Source: Bacteroidales bacterium KA00344 (lineage in GTDB: Bacteria; Bacteroidota; Bacteroidia; Bacteroidales; Bacteroidaceae). From it: a stretch of 50,023 nt of DNA. The translations under genes were made by a program, and so were the position numbers. This document shows, piece after piece, positions 24,486 through 33,075 of the stretch (the stretch's first letter is position 1; the number at the start of each line of letters is the position of its first letter). The DNA lies in contig KQ959400.1 in NCBI GenBank assembly GCA_001552765.1, positions 1 to 50,023 on the forward strand, given 5' to 3'. The notes beneath the pieces were generated by a model, which made no database searches, was not told where the DNA came from, and saw only the letters and a program-made list of their open reading frames with translations.

Positions 24486-26615
24486 ATGTCAGGTGCAGGA
24501 CACTTATTAACGGGACTCTTGGCACTGGCTTTGCCTGCTTCTGCAGGCCAAGCCGGTGCTGACACTGCGGACGATACCGTCAAGGTGGTCAAGGGCCAAA
24601 TAAGCGACTATTATATCCCTGTTCACACGACATACGAGATTTCGGGCACTGTGACCGATGAACAAGGCAAAGCTCTGGAGGGAGCCACAGTGATGTTTTT
24701 TGCCAGTCCGGTACATTGCAACACCGACGCCAACGGACATTATCGTATCACGGGCACCGATGGAGACAAGCATCTGTATGTGTATTATCCCGGTAAGAAG
24801 TTTGCCAACGTGATGCGTACTGTCGATCAGCGAGTGGTCAATATCCAAATGAGCCCCAAAGTGTCGGGACCTGATCACTTGCCCCGTAAGAAGGCTGTCG
24901 CTACGACATGGTATGACCCTGCTCAGCATGGCACTCAGACATATTGCAATCCATTGAACATCAGCTACAACTATGAGCCGTTCAACAACAATATCAAGCC
25001 TCATGGCTCGTTTCGATCGGCAGCTGATCCGATGGGATTGGTCTATAAAGACAGATATTTACTGTTCTCTACCAATCAGGGTGGTTTCCATTATTCAGAC
25101 AATCTGAGTGATTGGGACTTTGCAACAGCGAGCTTTCAGCGTCATCCCATTGATGATGACCAGTGTGCGCCGGCAGCATACGTCTCCGGAGACACACTGT
25201 TTTACACAGGTTCCTCTTACGAGGGTTTGCCCATTTGGTACACCACCGACCCCTATTGCGGTCGATGGAGACAGGCCATAGGTCCTAACAAACTTCCATC
25301 GTGGGATCCTGATCTGTTCCTCGATGACGATGGGGCGTTGTATCTCTATTATGGGTCGAGTAACGAATACCCCTTGAAAGCTGTTCAAATCAGTCGTGAC
25401 GACTTCTCACCCATCAGCAAGATACATGATGTCATCAGGCTGCATCCCGACATTCGCGGTTGGGAACGGTTTGGAATGAACAACGATGACGAAGTGACGC
25501 TCCAACCGTTTACAGAAGGGGCATTTATGACGAAGTACAACGGCAAATACTATCTGCAATACGGTGCTCCGGGAACGGAGTTTAAGACCTATGCCGATGG
25601 CGTTTATGTGAGTGACCATCCTTTAGGCCCGTTTGTTTATCAGAAACACAACCCCATGAGCTACAAGCCCGGAGGCTTTGTGCAGGGGGTAGGACATGGA
25701 GGAACGTTTGCCGACAAGAAGGGCAACTATTGGCACGTGGGCACCTGTATGCTGTCGCTCAAGTATAAGTTTGAGCGCCGCATCGGTCTCTATCCTGTGG
25801 ACTTCGACCAAGACGGTGTGATGCATTGCAGCACGGCTTTCGGAGATTATCCTACATGGAATGCTGACCGTGATTTGAAGTCGACCGACGATAGATTCAC
25901 GGGATGGATGTTGCTCTCCTACGGCAAGCCTGTCACAGCGTCATCCACAGACAGCACACTGACCACTGCTTCGCTCTCCGATGAAAGCCTCCGCACCTAT
26001 TGGGCAGCCAAAAGCGGCAATCCCGGAGAGTGGATACAGATGGATTTGGGAAGTCGGAAAACGGTAAAGGCGCTGCAACTCAATTTCTACGATTATAAGA
26101 CCGTGCAGCACAATCGTGCCAAAGACTTGTATTACCAATACCGCATATTGGCCAGCGATAACGGAAAGGATTGGACATTGGTCGTGGACAAGAGCGATAA
26201 CGACCGGGATGTGCCTCACGATTATGTGGAGTTGAAATCGTCATTGACAACGCGCTACTTGCGGGTGGAGAACGTTCACATTCCTTCAGGAGGACACTTC
26301 TGCTTGTCCGATTTCCGAGTATTCGGTCATGGAGACAGCGCACGTCCCGATGTCGTTAAAAGGTTCAAGGTAAAACGACAGGCCGACGATAAACGCAATG
26401 CCATGATTTCGTGGAGCCCATCGTCAAACGCCTACGGTTACAATATCTATTATGGAATTGCCCCGGATAAACTCTATAATGCGATTACGGTGCTTGGTGA
26501 CACTGTGTATGATTTCCGTGGCATGGATAGGCAAACAGACTATTATTTCACCATCGAAGCGTTGGGTGAGTCGGGAGTTTCTCCCCGCTCAACAGTTGTA
26601 AAACTAAAACAATAA
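24486..26615 (+). CDS. GH43-type glycosidase with carbohydrate-regulatory, F5/8C and FN3 domains
   Basis: About 709 residues from the ATG at 24486; a GTG at 24477 in frame would overlap susD. Order of domains (numbered from the GTG): short leader LLTGLLALALPASAGQA, a carboxypeptidase-regulatory-like domain at about 52-125, a five-blade GH43-type propeller at about 140-470, an F5/8 type C (CBM32-like) domain at about 480-615 and FN3 to the end. Candidate catalytic residues are Asp184 (SAADPMG), Asp in SWDPDLFLDDDG and Glu in TEGAFMTKY. The leader lacks positive charges, which is unusual. The substrate is not predictable; GH43 enzymes typically cut arabinosides, xylosides or galactosides. Confidence 0.8.
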   Translation: MSGAGHLLTGLLALALPASAGQAGADTADDTVKVVKGQISDYYIPVHTTYEISGTVTDEQGKALEGATVMFFASPVHCNTDANGHYRITGTDGDKHLYVYYPGKKFANVMRTVDQRVVNIQMSPKVSGPDHLPRKKAVATTWYDPAQHGTQTYCNPLNISYNYEPFNNNIKPHGSFRSAADPMGLVYKDRYLLFSTNQGGFHYSDNLSDWDFATASFQRHPIDDDQCAPAAYVSGDTLFYTGSSYEGLPIWYTTDPYCGRWRQAIGPNKLPSWDPDLFLDDDGALYLYYGSSNEYPLKAVQISRDDFSPISKIHDVIRLHPDIRGWERFGMNNDDEVTLQPFTEGAFMTKYNGKYYLQYGAPGTEFKTYADGVYVSDHPLGPFVYQKHNPMSYKPGGFVQGVGHGGTFADKKGNYWHVGTCMLSLKYKFERRIGLYPVDFDQDGVMHCSTAFGDYPTWNADRDLKSTDDRFTGWMLLSYGKPVTASSTDSTLTTASLSDESLRTYWAAKSGNPGEWIQMDLGSRKTVKALQLNFYDYKTVQHNRAKDLYYQYRILASDNGKDWTLVVDKSDNDRDVPHDYVELKSSLTTRYLRVENVHIPSGGHFCLSDFRVFGHGDSARPDVVKRFKVKRQADDKRNAMISWSPSSNAYGYNIYYGIAPDKLYNAITVLGDTVYDFRGMDRQTDYYFTIEALGESGVSPRSTVVKLKQ

Positions 26616-26620
26616 ATAGA

Positions 26621-28012
26621 ATGACAAACATAATTTCAAGGGCTCTCTCGTGTCTTTTGCTTGGTCTGACTATTGTGTCATGCAAAGCAAACACGGATCA
26701 AGAAAGCAATAACGAAACAGAAAACACTACCATCGCTGCTGAAGCACTTCATAGACCTACAGCATTTAATAATGATGATGAATTTCTGGATTATATTCAG
26801 AAAGTACACCTTAATTATATGTGGGAAGGTGCCGAGCCCAACTCCGGATTGGCTTGTGAAAGAATACACCTCGACGGAAAATATCCGCAAAACGATCAAG
26901 ACGTCATTACGACTGGCGGCAGCGGTTTCGGCATTGCCGGGCTGCTCGTAGGTGTTGAGCGCGGGTTTATTGAGCGTGACGCTGCAGTGAAACGGCTCCA
27001 AAAAATAGTGGACTTCTTGGGACGTGCCGATCGTTTTCATGGAGTTTGGCCACACTGGCTTTACGGTCCCACCGGAAAAGTAAAGCCCTTTGGCCAAAAA
27101 GATGATGGCGGAGACCTTGTAGAGAGTTCATTTCTGATGACAAGCCTGCTCTGTGTGCGCCAATATTTCAAAGACGGCAACGCCGGTGAGCAGAAACTTG
27201 CGCAAGATATTGACAAGCTATGGCGTGAGATGGACTTTTCATGGTATCGCAAAGATAATCAGAATGTGCTTTACTGGCATTGGTCACCCAATTATGGATG
27301 GGAAATGAACTTCCCGTTAGAGGGCTACAACGAGTGCCTTATAGCTTACATTCTTGGAGCATCGTCTCCCACACATGGAATCCCGGCCGAATGTTATCAT
27401 GAAGGTTGGGCACGCGGTGGAAACATTAAGAGCGATGCGGCCCCCTACGGACTTCCCTTACGTCTTTCACATAATGGTGCTGTCGAGACCGGTGGACCGT
27501 TGTTCTGGGCACAGTATTCCTATATCGGATTGGATCCGCGCCACCTCAAGGATCAATATGCCGATTACTGGGAAGTGACCCACAATCATGTGTTGAGCGA
27601 TTATGCTTATTGCGTGGACAATCCAAAAGGTTACAAGGGTTATGGTAAGGACTGCTGGGGACTGTCGGCCAGTTATTCCACTGCAGGTTATTCTGCCCAT
27701 TCTCCCGGCAACGACCTTGGGGTCATCACCCCTACAGCATCTCTGTCCTCTTTCCCTTACACGCCGAAAGAATCTATGGCTGCCTTGCGGGGATTCTGGA
27801 ACAAAGGAGAACGAATTTGGGGGAAGTATGGCTTTTATGATGCTTTCTCCGAGACGGCCGGATGGACAGTCCCCCATTATTTGGCCATTGACCAGCTGAC
27901 CATTGCTCCAATGATAGAAAACCATCGCACTGGATTGCTGTGGCGCCTGTTCATGAGCTGTCCGGAAATACAACAGGGATTACAGAAGCTCGGATTTACG
28001 GTAGAGCGTTAA
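26621..28012 (+). CDS. GH144-like glucoamylase-family lipoprotein (putative endo-beta-1,2-glucanase)
   Basis: A 463-residue lipoprotein (lipobox TIVSC). Conserved blocks of the Glycoamylase (PF10091)/GH144 family are visible: TTGGSGFGIAGLLVGVERGF, HGVWPHWLYG, DLVESSFLMTSLLCVRQYF, FPLEGYNECLIAYILGASS, GYSAHSPGNDLGVITPTASL and YGFYDAFSE. The founding GH144 member is an endo-beta-1,2-glucanase from Chitinophaga, which is the basis for the substrate suggestion. It starts 5 bp after the GH43-type gene. Its acceptor on the cell surface or in the periplasm is not decided by the lipobox alone. Confidence 0.82.
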   Translation: MTNIISRALSCLLLGLTIVSCKANTDQESNNETENTTIAAEALHRPTAFNNDDEFLDYIQKVHLNYMWEGAEPNSGLACERIHLDGKYPQNDQDVITTGGSGFGIAGLLVGVERGFIERDAAVKRLQKIVDFLGRADRFHGVWPHWLYGPTGKVKPFGQKDDGGDLVESSFLMTSLLCVRQYFKDGNAGEQKLAQDIDKLWREMDFSWYRKDNQNVLYWHWSPNYGWEMNFPLEGYNECLIAYILGASSPTHGIPAECYHEGWARGGNIKSDAAPYGLPLRLSHNGAVETGGPLFWAQYSYIGLDPRHLKDQYADYWEVTHNHVLSDYAYCVDNPKGYKGYGKDCWGLSASYSTAGYSAHSPGNDLGVITPTASLSSFPYTPKESMAALRGFWNKGERIWGKYGFYDAFSETAGWTVPHYLAIDQLTIAPMIENHRTGLLWRLFMSCPEIQQGLQKLGFTVER

Positions 28013-28040
28013 AGGAAACAACGAAATTACATCATAAAAT

Positions 28041-28094
28041 AAGTGGGTGTACAATAGTTATACATATATAATAATTAATTTTGTACACCTACTT
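28041..28094 (+). other. Intercistronic stem-loop between GH144-like and GH3 genes
   Basis: AAGTGGGTGTACAA (28041-28054) pairs with TTGTACACCTACTT (28081-28094) with one mismatch; the 26-nt loop is nearly all A and T. No U-tract follows, so it is more likely an mRNA-stability or processing element than a terminator. Confidence 0.55.
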
Positions 28095-28112
28095 ACTCAT
28101 AAAACCAACGAT

Positions 28113-30398
28113 ATGAAAACGAAGAAAATTCTAATGACTCTGGCAGTGTCGGCCATGACACTTGTGGCCGGAGCCGCATCGAAACCGCAGTCGGACATGA
28201 AGACTTTTATCGACGACTTGATGAATAAGATGACCTTACAGGAGAAAATAGGTCAGCTCAATCTGCCCGTAACGGGAGATATTGTAACCGGACAAGCAAA
28301 AAGCAGTGATGTGGCCGGTAAGATTCGCCGTGGCGAAGTGGGTGGATTGTTCAATCTGAAGGGAGTTAAAGAAATACGTGAAGTCCAAAAGATTGCGGTG
28401 GAGCAGAGCAGACTTAAAATACCATTGATATTCGGTATGGATGTCATTCACGGTTATGAGACGATATTTCCAATTCCATTCTCATTGTCGTGGTCGTGGA
28501 ATATGGACGCTATTAGGGAGTCGGCTCGCATTGCATCTCAGGAAGCCACGGCCGACGGCATCTGCTGGACGTTCAGTCCGATGCTCGACATTGCCCGAGA
28601 CCCGCGCTGGGGGCGCATGAGTGAGGGGAATGGTGAGGACCCGTATCTCAGTTCGGCCATTGCCCGCGCGATGGTGCAGGGTTATCAGGGACAGGATCTC
28701 AGTGCCAATAACACGATGATGTCTTGTGTGAAACACTTTGCGCTCTATGGTGCACCCGATGGTGGTCGCGACTATAATACGGTGGATATGAGCCGGTGGC
28801 GTATGTTCAATATCTATATGCCGGCCTACAAGGCGGCCGTGGAAGCCGGAGCCGGCAGCGTGATGACTTCGTTTAATGTCGTGGACGGTGTTCCCGCTAC
28901 GGGTAATAAGTGGCTCATGACCGATGTGTTGCGTGATATGTGGAAGTTCGACGGCTTTGTCGTAACCGACTACACGGCTATCTCCGAGATGATTGATCAT
29001 GGTATGGGCGATCTGCAGCAAGTGTCGGCCTTGGCTTTGAATGCAGGCACGGATATGGATATGGTGGCCGATGGCTTTGTCGGGACACTGGAGAAATCGG
29101 TGAAAGAAGGTAAGGTGACTATAGCGGCCATCGACCGAGCGTGTCGTCGCATATTGGAGGCCAAATACAAATTGGGGCTCTTTGACGATCCCTATCGCTA
29201 TTGCGACAGCAAGCGGGCCAAGAAAGAAATCTATACGGATGAGCACCGGGCCGAAGCCCGCCGGATTGCGGCTGAGACTTTTGTGCTGTTGAAAAACGAT
29301 GGACAGATTCTGCCGCTCAAGCGCGAGGGCAGGATAGCGCTTATCGGTCCTATGGGCAACACGCGTGCCAATATGCCGGGTACATGGAGCGTTGCTGCTA
29401 CATCCGACAAATACCGGTCGCTCTATGAGAGTATGCAAGCTGCCTTGAAGAATAAAGCAACAGTGACTTATGCCAAGGGTTCCAATCTGATGTATGACGC
29501 CGACTTGGAAGCGCGTGGCACCATGTTTGGGCGGGAAATGCGCGATCAGCGCAGTGCGAAAGAAATGCTCGATGAGGCTCTGCGCGTAGCCAATGATGCT
29601 GATGTCATCGTGGCTGCTGTGGGTGAGGCTTCAGAGATGAGTGGCGAGAGTAGCAGCCGCAGCGACTTGACATTGCCCGATGCACAGCGCGATTTGCTTA
29701 CGGCTCTGAAAGCAACGGGTAAACCTATTGTGCTGGTGTATTTCTCCGGACGCGCCACCGTGATGACATGGGAGCACGAGAATTTCCCCTCCATCCTCAA
29801 TGTGGGCTTTGGCGGAAGCGAAGCTGGTGATGCCATCTGCGATGTGATTTTTGGTGATAAGTCGCCCAGTGGCAAACTGACGGCATCTTGGCCCAAGAAC
29901 ATGGGACAGATACCTCTTTATTACAATCATCTGCCAACGGGCAGGCCTCTCGCGGAGGGAGCATGGTTTACCAAGTTCCGCAGCAACTATCTTGACGTGG
30001 ACAACGACCCGCTATACCCATTTGGTTTCGGTCTGTCTTACACCACTTTTGCTTATGGCAAGCCTTCCATCAGCAGCACAACGATGAGTACCAACAGCGG
30101 TAAGCTCACCGTGTCCATTCCCGTGACCAACACGGGTAATTACGACGCCGACGAGATTGTGCAGCTCTATGTTCGCGACCTTGTGGCCAGTGTGTCGCGC
30201 CCGGTTAAGGAACTGAAAGGTTTTGAACGCATCAGCTTAAAGAAGGGAGAAACAAAGACAGTTACGTTTACCCTGACTCCTGAAGAACTCAAATTCTACA
30301 ATCAGGAATTGGAATACAAGAACGAGCCCGGAGATTTTGAGGTGATGGTTGGCCCCAACAGCCGTGATGTGCAGTCCTTGAAATTCACCTTACAATAA
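28113..30398 (+). CDS. GH3 beta-glucosidase
   Basis: A 761-residue exported enzyme starting at the ATG at 28113 (MKTKKILMTLAVSAMTLVAG); an upstream in-frame ATG at 28047 lies inside the stem-loop and lacks a signal peptide. GH3 N-terminal barrel with PLIFGMDVIHGYETIFPIPF, and the nucleophile Asp in GFVVTDYTAISEM; C-terminal sandwich with the probable acid/base Glu region VGEASEMSGESSSRSD; then an FN3-like domain with the PFGFGLSYTTF and VKELKGFERI blocks. It should release glucose from oligosaccharides made by the neighbouring GH144-like enzyme, fitting the known pairing for beta-1,2-glucan. Confidence 0.9.
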   Translation: MKTKKILMTLAVSAMTLVAGAASKPQSDMKTFIDDLMNKMTLQEKIGQLNLPVTGDIVTGQAKSSDVAGKIRRGEVGGLFNLKGVKEIREVQKIAVEQSRLKIPLIFGMDVIHGYETIFPIPFSLSWSWNMDAIRESARIASQEATADGICWTFSPMLDIARDPRWGRMSEGNGEDPYLSSAIARAMVQGYQGQDLSANNTMMSCVKHFALYGAPDGGRDYNTVDMSRWRMFNIYMPAYKAAVEAGAGSVMTSFNVVDGVPATGNKWLMTDVLRDMWKFDGFVVTDYTAISEMIDHGMGDLQQVSALALNAGTDMDMVADGFVGTLEKSVKEGKVTIAAIDRACRRILEAKYKLGLFDDPYRYCDSKRAKKEIYTDEHRAEARRIAAETFVLLKNDGQILPLKREGRIALIGPMGNTRANMPGTWSVAATSDKYRSLYESMQAALKNKATVTYAKGSNLMYDADLEARGTMFGREMRDQRSAKEMLDEALRVANDADVIVAAVGEASEMSGESSSRSDLTLPDAQRDLLTALKATGKPIVLVYFSGRATVMTWEHENFPSILNVGFGGSEAGDAICDVIFGDKSPSGKLTASWPKNMGQIPLYYNHLPTGRPLAEGAWFTKFRSNYLDVDNDPLYPFGFGLSYTTFAYGKPSISSTTMSTNSGKLTVSIPVTNTGNYDADEIVQLYVRDLVASVSRPVKELKGFERISLKKGETKTVTFTLTPEELKFYNQELEYKNEPGDFEVMVGPNSRDVQSLKFTLQ

Positions 30399-30494
30399 GA
30401 AAGCGTGTTATCTGTAGACACCTCTGTCATCAATCCCAAAGTTATATCTTGTATGTGAATCACAGGCTTAATTTAAGAAAAAGCGTCTAAAAGC

Positions 30495-30525
30495 TTTGTC
30501 ATATCGAATATAATGCCTATCTTTG
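30495..30525 (+). promoter_or_regulatory. Consensus promoter of greA
   Basis: TTTG (30495-30498), 19 bp, TATCTTTG (30518-30525). Exact match to the Bacteroidota consensus. The resulting leader to the ATG at 30645 is about 110 nt and contains the 23-bp hairpin at 30549. The rest of 30399-30494 shows nothing notable. Confidence 0.85.
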
Positions 30526-30548
30526 CAGCAAGAGTATAAAATACAAAT

Positions 30549-30602
30549 TTTAGAGAACAAAATTCCGACATCCCCGTGAATGTCGGAATTTTGTTCTCTA
30601 AA
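30549..30602 (+). other. 23-bp perfect hairpin in the greA leader
   Basis: The arms 30549-30571 and 30580-30602 are perfect complements around an 8-nt loop (CCCCGTGA). The core resembles a terminator (CCGACAT/ATGTCGG then AATTTTG), but it lies between the greA promoter and its start codon. It could be a leader attenuator, or a terminator for the GH3 transcript that also lies in the greA leader. Confidence 0.7.
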
Positions 30603-30644
30603 GTTTATCATTACAATAGCATAAACAATTAAAGAAAAAGACTT

Positions 30645-31112
30645 ATGGCTTATATGTCACGAGAGGGCTACGATAAACTTGTGGCTCAACTCCATCAGTT
30701 GGAGGCAATTGAACGCCCAAAGGCTTCTGCGGCAATAGCCGAGGCTGCCGATAAGGGAGATTTGAGTGAGAATTCAGAGTATGATGCTGCGAAAGAGGCA
30801 CAGATGCATCTTGAAAACAAAATCAACGAGATGAAGAAGACCATCGCACTGGCTAAAATAGTGGATACGAGTAGATTGTCTACCGACGAGGTGCAAATCA
30901 TGTCGAAGGTGGAAATGACCAACCTGACCACGAAGAAGAAGATGACCTATACCATCGTGAGCGAGAGTGAGGCCAATCTGAAAGAGAACAAAATTTCTAT
31001 ACATACACCCATAGCACAGGGGCTGCTCAATAAGAAGGTGGGCGACGAAGTAGATATCAAGGTGCCGCGAGGGATGTTGAAACTACGTATTGATAACATT
31101 TCTCTCGACTAA
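30645..31112 (+). CDS. greA: Transcription elongation factor GreA
   Basis: A 155-residue protein of the normal length. The coiled-coil hairpin tip GDLSENSEYDAAKEA carries the acidic residues that act in the RNA polymerase secondary channel, and the C-terminal FKBP-like part ends GDEVDIKVPRGMLKLRI. It stimulates cleavage of backtracked transcripts. A HIT-family gene follows after 10 bp, probably co-transcribed. An unusual perfect hairpin sits in its leader. Confidence 0.95.
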   Translation: MAYMSREGYDKLVAQLHQLEAIERPKASAAIAEAADKGDLSENSEYDAAKEAQMHLENKINEMKKTIALAKIVDTSRLSTDEVQIMSKVEMTNLTTKKKMTYTIVSESEANLKENKISIHTPIAQGLLNKKVGDEVDIKVPRGMLKLRIDNISLD

Positions 31113-31122
31113 TTCTATAACT

Positions 31123-31536
31123 ATGGCTACACTGTTCACAAAGATTGCCAACGGCGAAATTCCCAGTTACAAATGTGCTGAGGATGAAAATTTCTATGCC
31201 TTTCTCGATATCAACCCTGTTGTGAAGGGCCACACGCTGGTGGTTCCCCGTAAGGAGGTTGATTATATCTTCGATATGAACGACCATGATTTGGCTGCTT
31301 TCGAAGTCTTTGCCAAGAAAGTTGCCAAGGCCATTCGTACAGCATTTCCTTGTAAGAAAGTTGCTCAGGTGGTGCTTGGACTTGAGGTGAACCATGCTCA
31401 TATTCACCTGATGCCCATCAATACGGAAGGCGATGTAGACTTCAAGAAACACGTAACATTGTCAGAGGAGGAGATGAAAGAGACGGCTGCCAAGATATAC
31501 GAGGCGTTTACTGCTGCTCCATGTTCTTGTAAATAA
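31123..31536 (+). CDS. HIT-family nucleotide-binding protein
   Basis: About 137 residues from the ATG at 31123 (MATLFTKIANGEIPSYKCAE), the usual start of this family; an in-frame ATG at 31090 lies inside greA. The HIT motif is NHAHIHLMPI, whose central His forms the nucleotidyl intermediate in HIT hydrolases. Such proteins hydrolyse purine nucleoside phosphoramidates or dinucleoside polyphosphates. It shares the greA transcript and ends before a bidirectional terminator. Confidence 0.92.
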   Translation: MATLFTKIANGEIPSYKCAEDENFYAFLDINPVVKGHTLVVPRKEVDYIFDMNDHDLAAFEVFAKKVAKAIRTAFPCKKVAQVVLGLEVNHAHIHLMPINTEGDVDFKKHVTLSEEEMKETAAKIYEAFTAAPCSCK

Positions 31537-31565
31537 AGAACGTTCGTCACCTTAGACACACATCG

Positions 31566-31606
31566 AAAAAAAACGCCATTCTCGTCCATGTAACGAGAAT
31601 GGTGTT
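31566..31606. terminator. Bidirectional terminator between HIT gene and manC
   Basis: AACGCCATTCTCGT (31572-31585) pairs with ACGAGAATGGTGTT (31593-31606), one mismatch. An eight-A run on the left side gives a U-tract on the minus strand, serving manC; on the plus strand the tract is weaker. Confidence 0.7.
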
Positions 31607-31709
31607 ATTGCGTTTCTCAGATTGCGTTTTAGTTGTTTGCCATCTCCATTCGTTTGTCCCGGTGACCAACATCCTGATCCCTTTTCAGGCAGGAGTCGTG
31701 GGCCCCGTA

Positions 31710-32798
31710 CTATACAAACCGGTCACCGTTTTTCATCCTTACTTCGTTCACATATTTACGGATAAGGTCCGAAGAATCCTCTTTCTTGCAGATGAGCAGC
31801 ACGTTTCCTTTATCGGCAACGATGAAGCCATCAAGTCCGTCGATAACGCCGAGTTTGTCTTTGGGCAGTTTGATGACGTTATCGTGGCTGTTCTCGATAA
31901 TTACATCCGAGTTGATCACCACATTGCCGTCGGTCGATTTGGGCAGGGCCTCATAGATGCCGTGCCATGTACCGATGTCGGCCCAGCCAAAGTCGCATTT
32001 CATCACACACACACCGTCTGCCCCGTCGAGAAGCCCTGTCTCTACAGAGAGATTGGGGTATGACGAGAAATGCTCAAGCATATATGTGTCTTCCTGTTCG
32101 GGCGATGCGTAAAAGTTGATGTCATCGAGCTTGCGGAGGACAAAGGGAAGAATTGCGGAGAGACGCTCTTTCAGATGTTCGACATTGGCGAGAAACAGCC
32201 CGGTGTTCCAGTAGAACTCTCCACTTTCCATGAATGTCTTGGCAAACTCACGGTCGGGCTTCTCGGTGAACGTCTTTGCTAAATATACATCGTGTTCCAG
32301 ATGTTCTGCCAGCTGTATGTATCCGTAGCCCGGCTCCGGTCGGGTGGGTTTTATTCCCATGGTGAGCAGTGCGTTGTTATAGGTCACGAAAGTGAGCCCG
32401 TCGATCACGTTCTGCCGGAATGCGTCTTCATTGATAATCAGTTGGTCGGACGGAACGGCAATGAAACTCGCCTTGGGATTGATATGCAGGAGCCGATGGG
32501 TGGCCCAAGCTATGCTGGGTACGGTATTGCGATGGATGGGTTCAGCCATGATTCGCTCGCGTGGTACGTCGGGAAGCTGCTCCGCCACGAGGTCCATATA
32601 ATTAATGTTTGTATTGATGAAAATATGGTCGGCAGGCAGAAATTTTGCCATCCGGTCGTAGGTTTGTTGGAGAAGCGTGCGTCCTGTTCCAAAAAAGTCT
32701 ATGAATTGCTTGGGATAGTTCTCACGACTGCAGGGCCATAAACGACGGCCTTTGCCTCCGGCCAGAATCAAACAATAATAGTTTTCATAGTTCGTCAT
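31710..32798 (-). CDS. manC: Mannose-1-phosphate guanylyltransferase
   Basis: A 362-residue nucleotidyltransferase with the signature LILAGGKGRRLWPCSRENYPKQF at the N-terminus, the mannose-specific FTEKPD motif and the FYWNTGLFLA and FGWADIGTW blocks. It makes GDP-mannose from mannose 1-phosphate and GTP. There is no C-terminal phosphomannose isomerase domain, so this is the monofunctional form common in Bacteroidota. The gene is monocistronic, convergent with greA-HIT. Confidence 0.93.
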   Translation of the reverse strand: MTNYENYYCLILAGGKGRRLWPCSRENYPKQFIDFFGTGRTLLQQTYDRMAKFLPADHIFINTNINYMDLVAEQLPDVPRERIMAEPIHRNTVPSIAWATHRLLHINPKASFIAVPSDQLIINEDAFRQNVIDGLTFVTYNNALLTMGIKPTRPEPGYGYIQLAEHLEHDVYLAKTFTEKPDREFAKTFMESGEFYWNTGLFLANVEHLKERLSAILPFVLRKLDDINFYASPEQEDTYMLEHFSSYPNLSVETGLLDGADGVCVMKCDFGWADIGTWHGIYEALPKSTDGNVVINSDVIIENSHDNVIKLPKDKLGVIDGLDGFIVADKGNVLLICKKEDSSDLIRKYVNEVRMKNGDRFV

Positions 32799-33048
32799 CG
32801 CGTATGAGTATAGATTCGTATATTCAAAGGTGGGCTCTGTAAATTGCCACCGTAAGTTTTATATATTGATGTGGGTGTGTTGTCATCTTTCGTTTTTTCA
32901 ACTTCCATGTTTTTTCAAAGCATCGGATTTACTCAACTAAGTTACGCTTTTAAAACGGTTAATCAAACATTTTAGTACCTTTTTTCCGTTATTTTTCAAA
33001 TATCCAACCTTTTTTGTCTTTTTACTTCCCCACCTCTCCTCTTTTTAC

Positions 33049-33056
33049 TAACTTTG
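33049..33056 (+). promoter_or_regulatory. -7 box of the pyridoxal kinase gene
   Basis: TAACTTTG, 19 bp before the ATG; no clear -33 element. The 277-bp divergent spacer 32799-33075 otherwise holds only A/T-rich sequence with no repeat I can point to. Confidence 0.5.
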
Positions 33057-33075
33057 CACTCGATTTTATAGTGTA

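Noticed and set aside
28047..28112. Upstream start for the GH3 gene
   Set aside because: The added 22 residues lie in the intercistronic stem-loop and would hide the signal peptide that starts at 28113.
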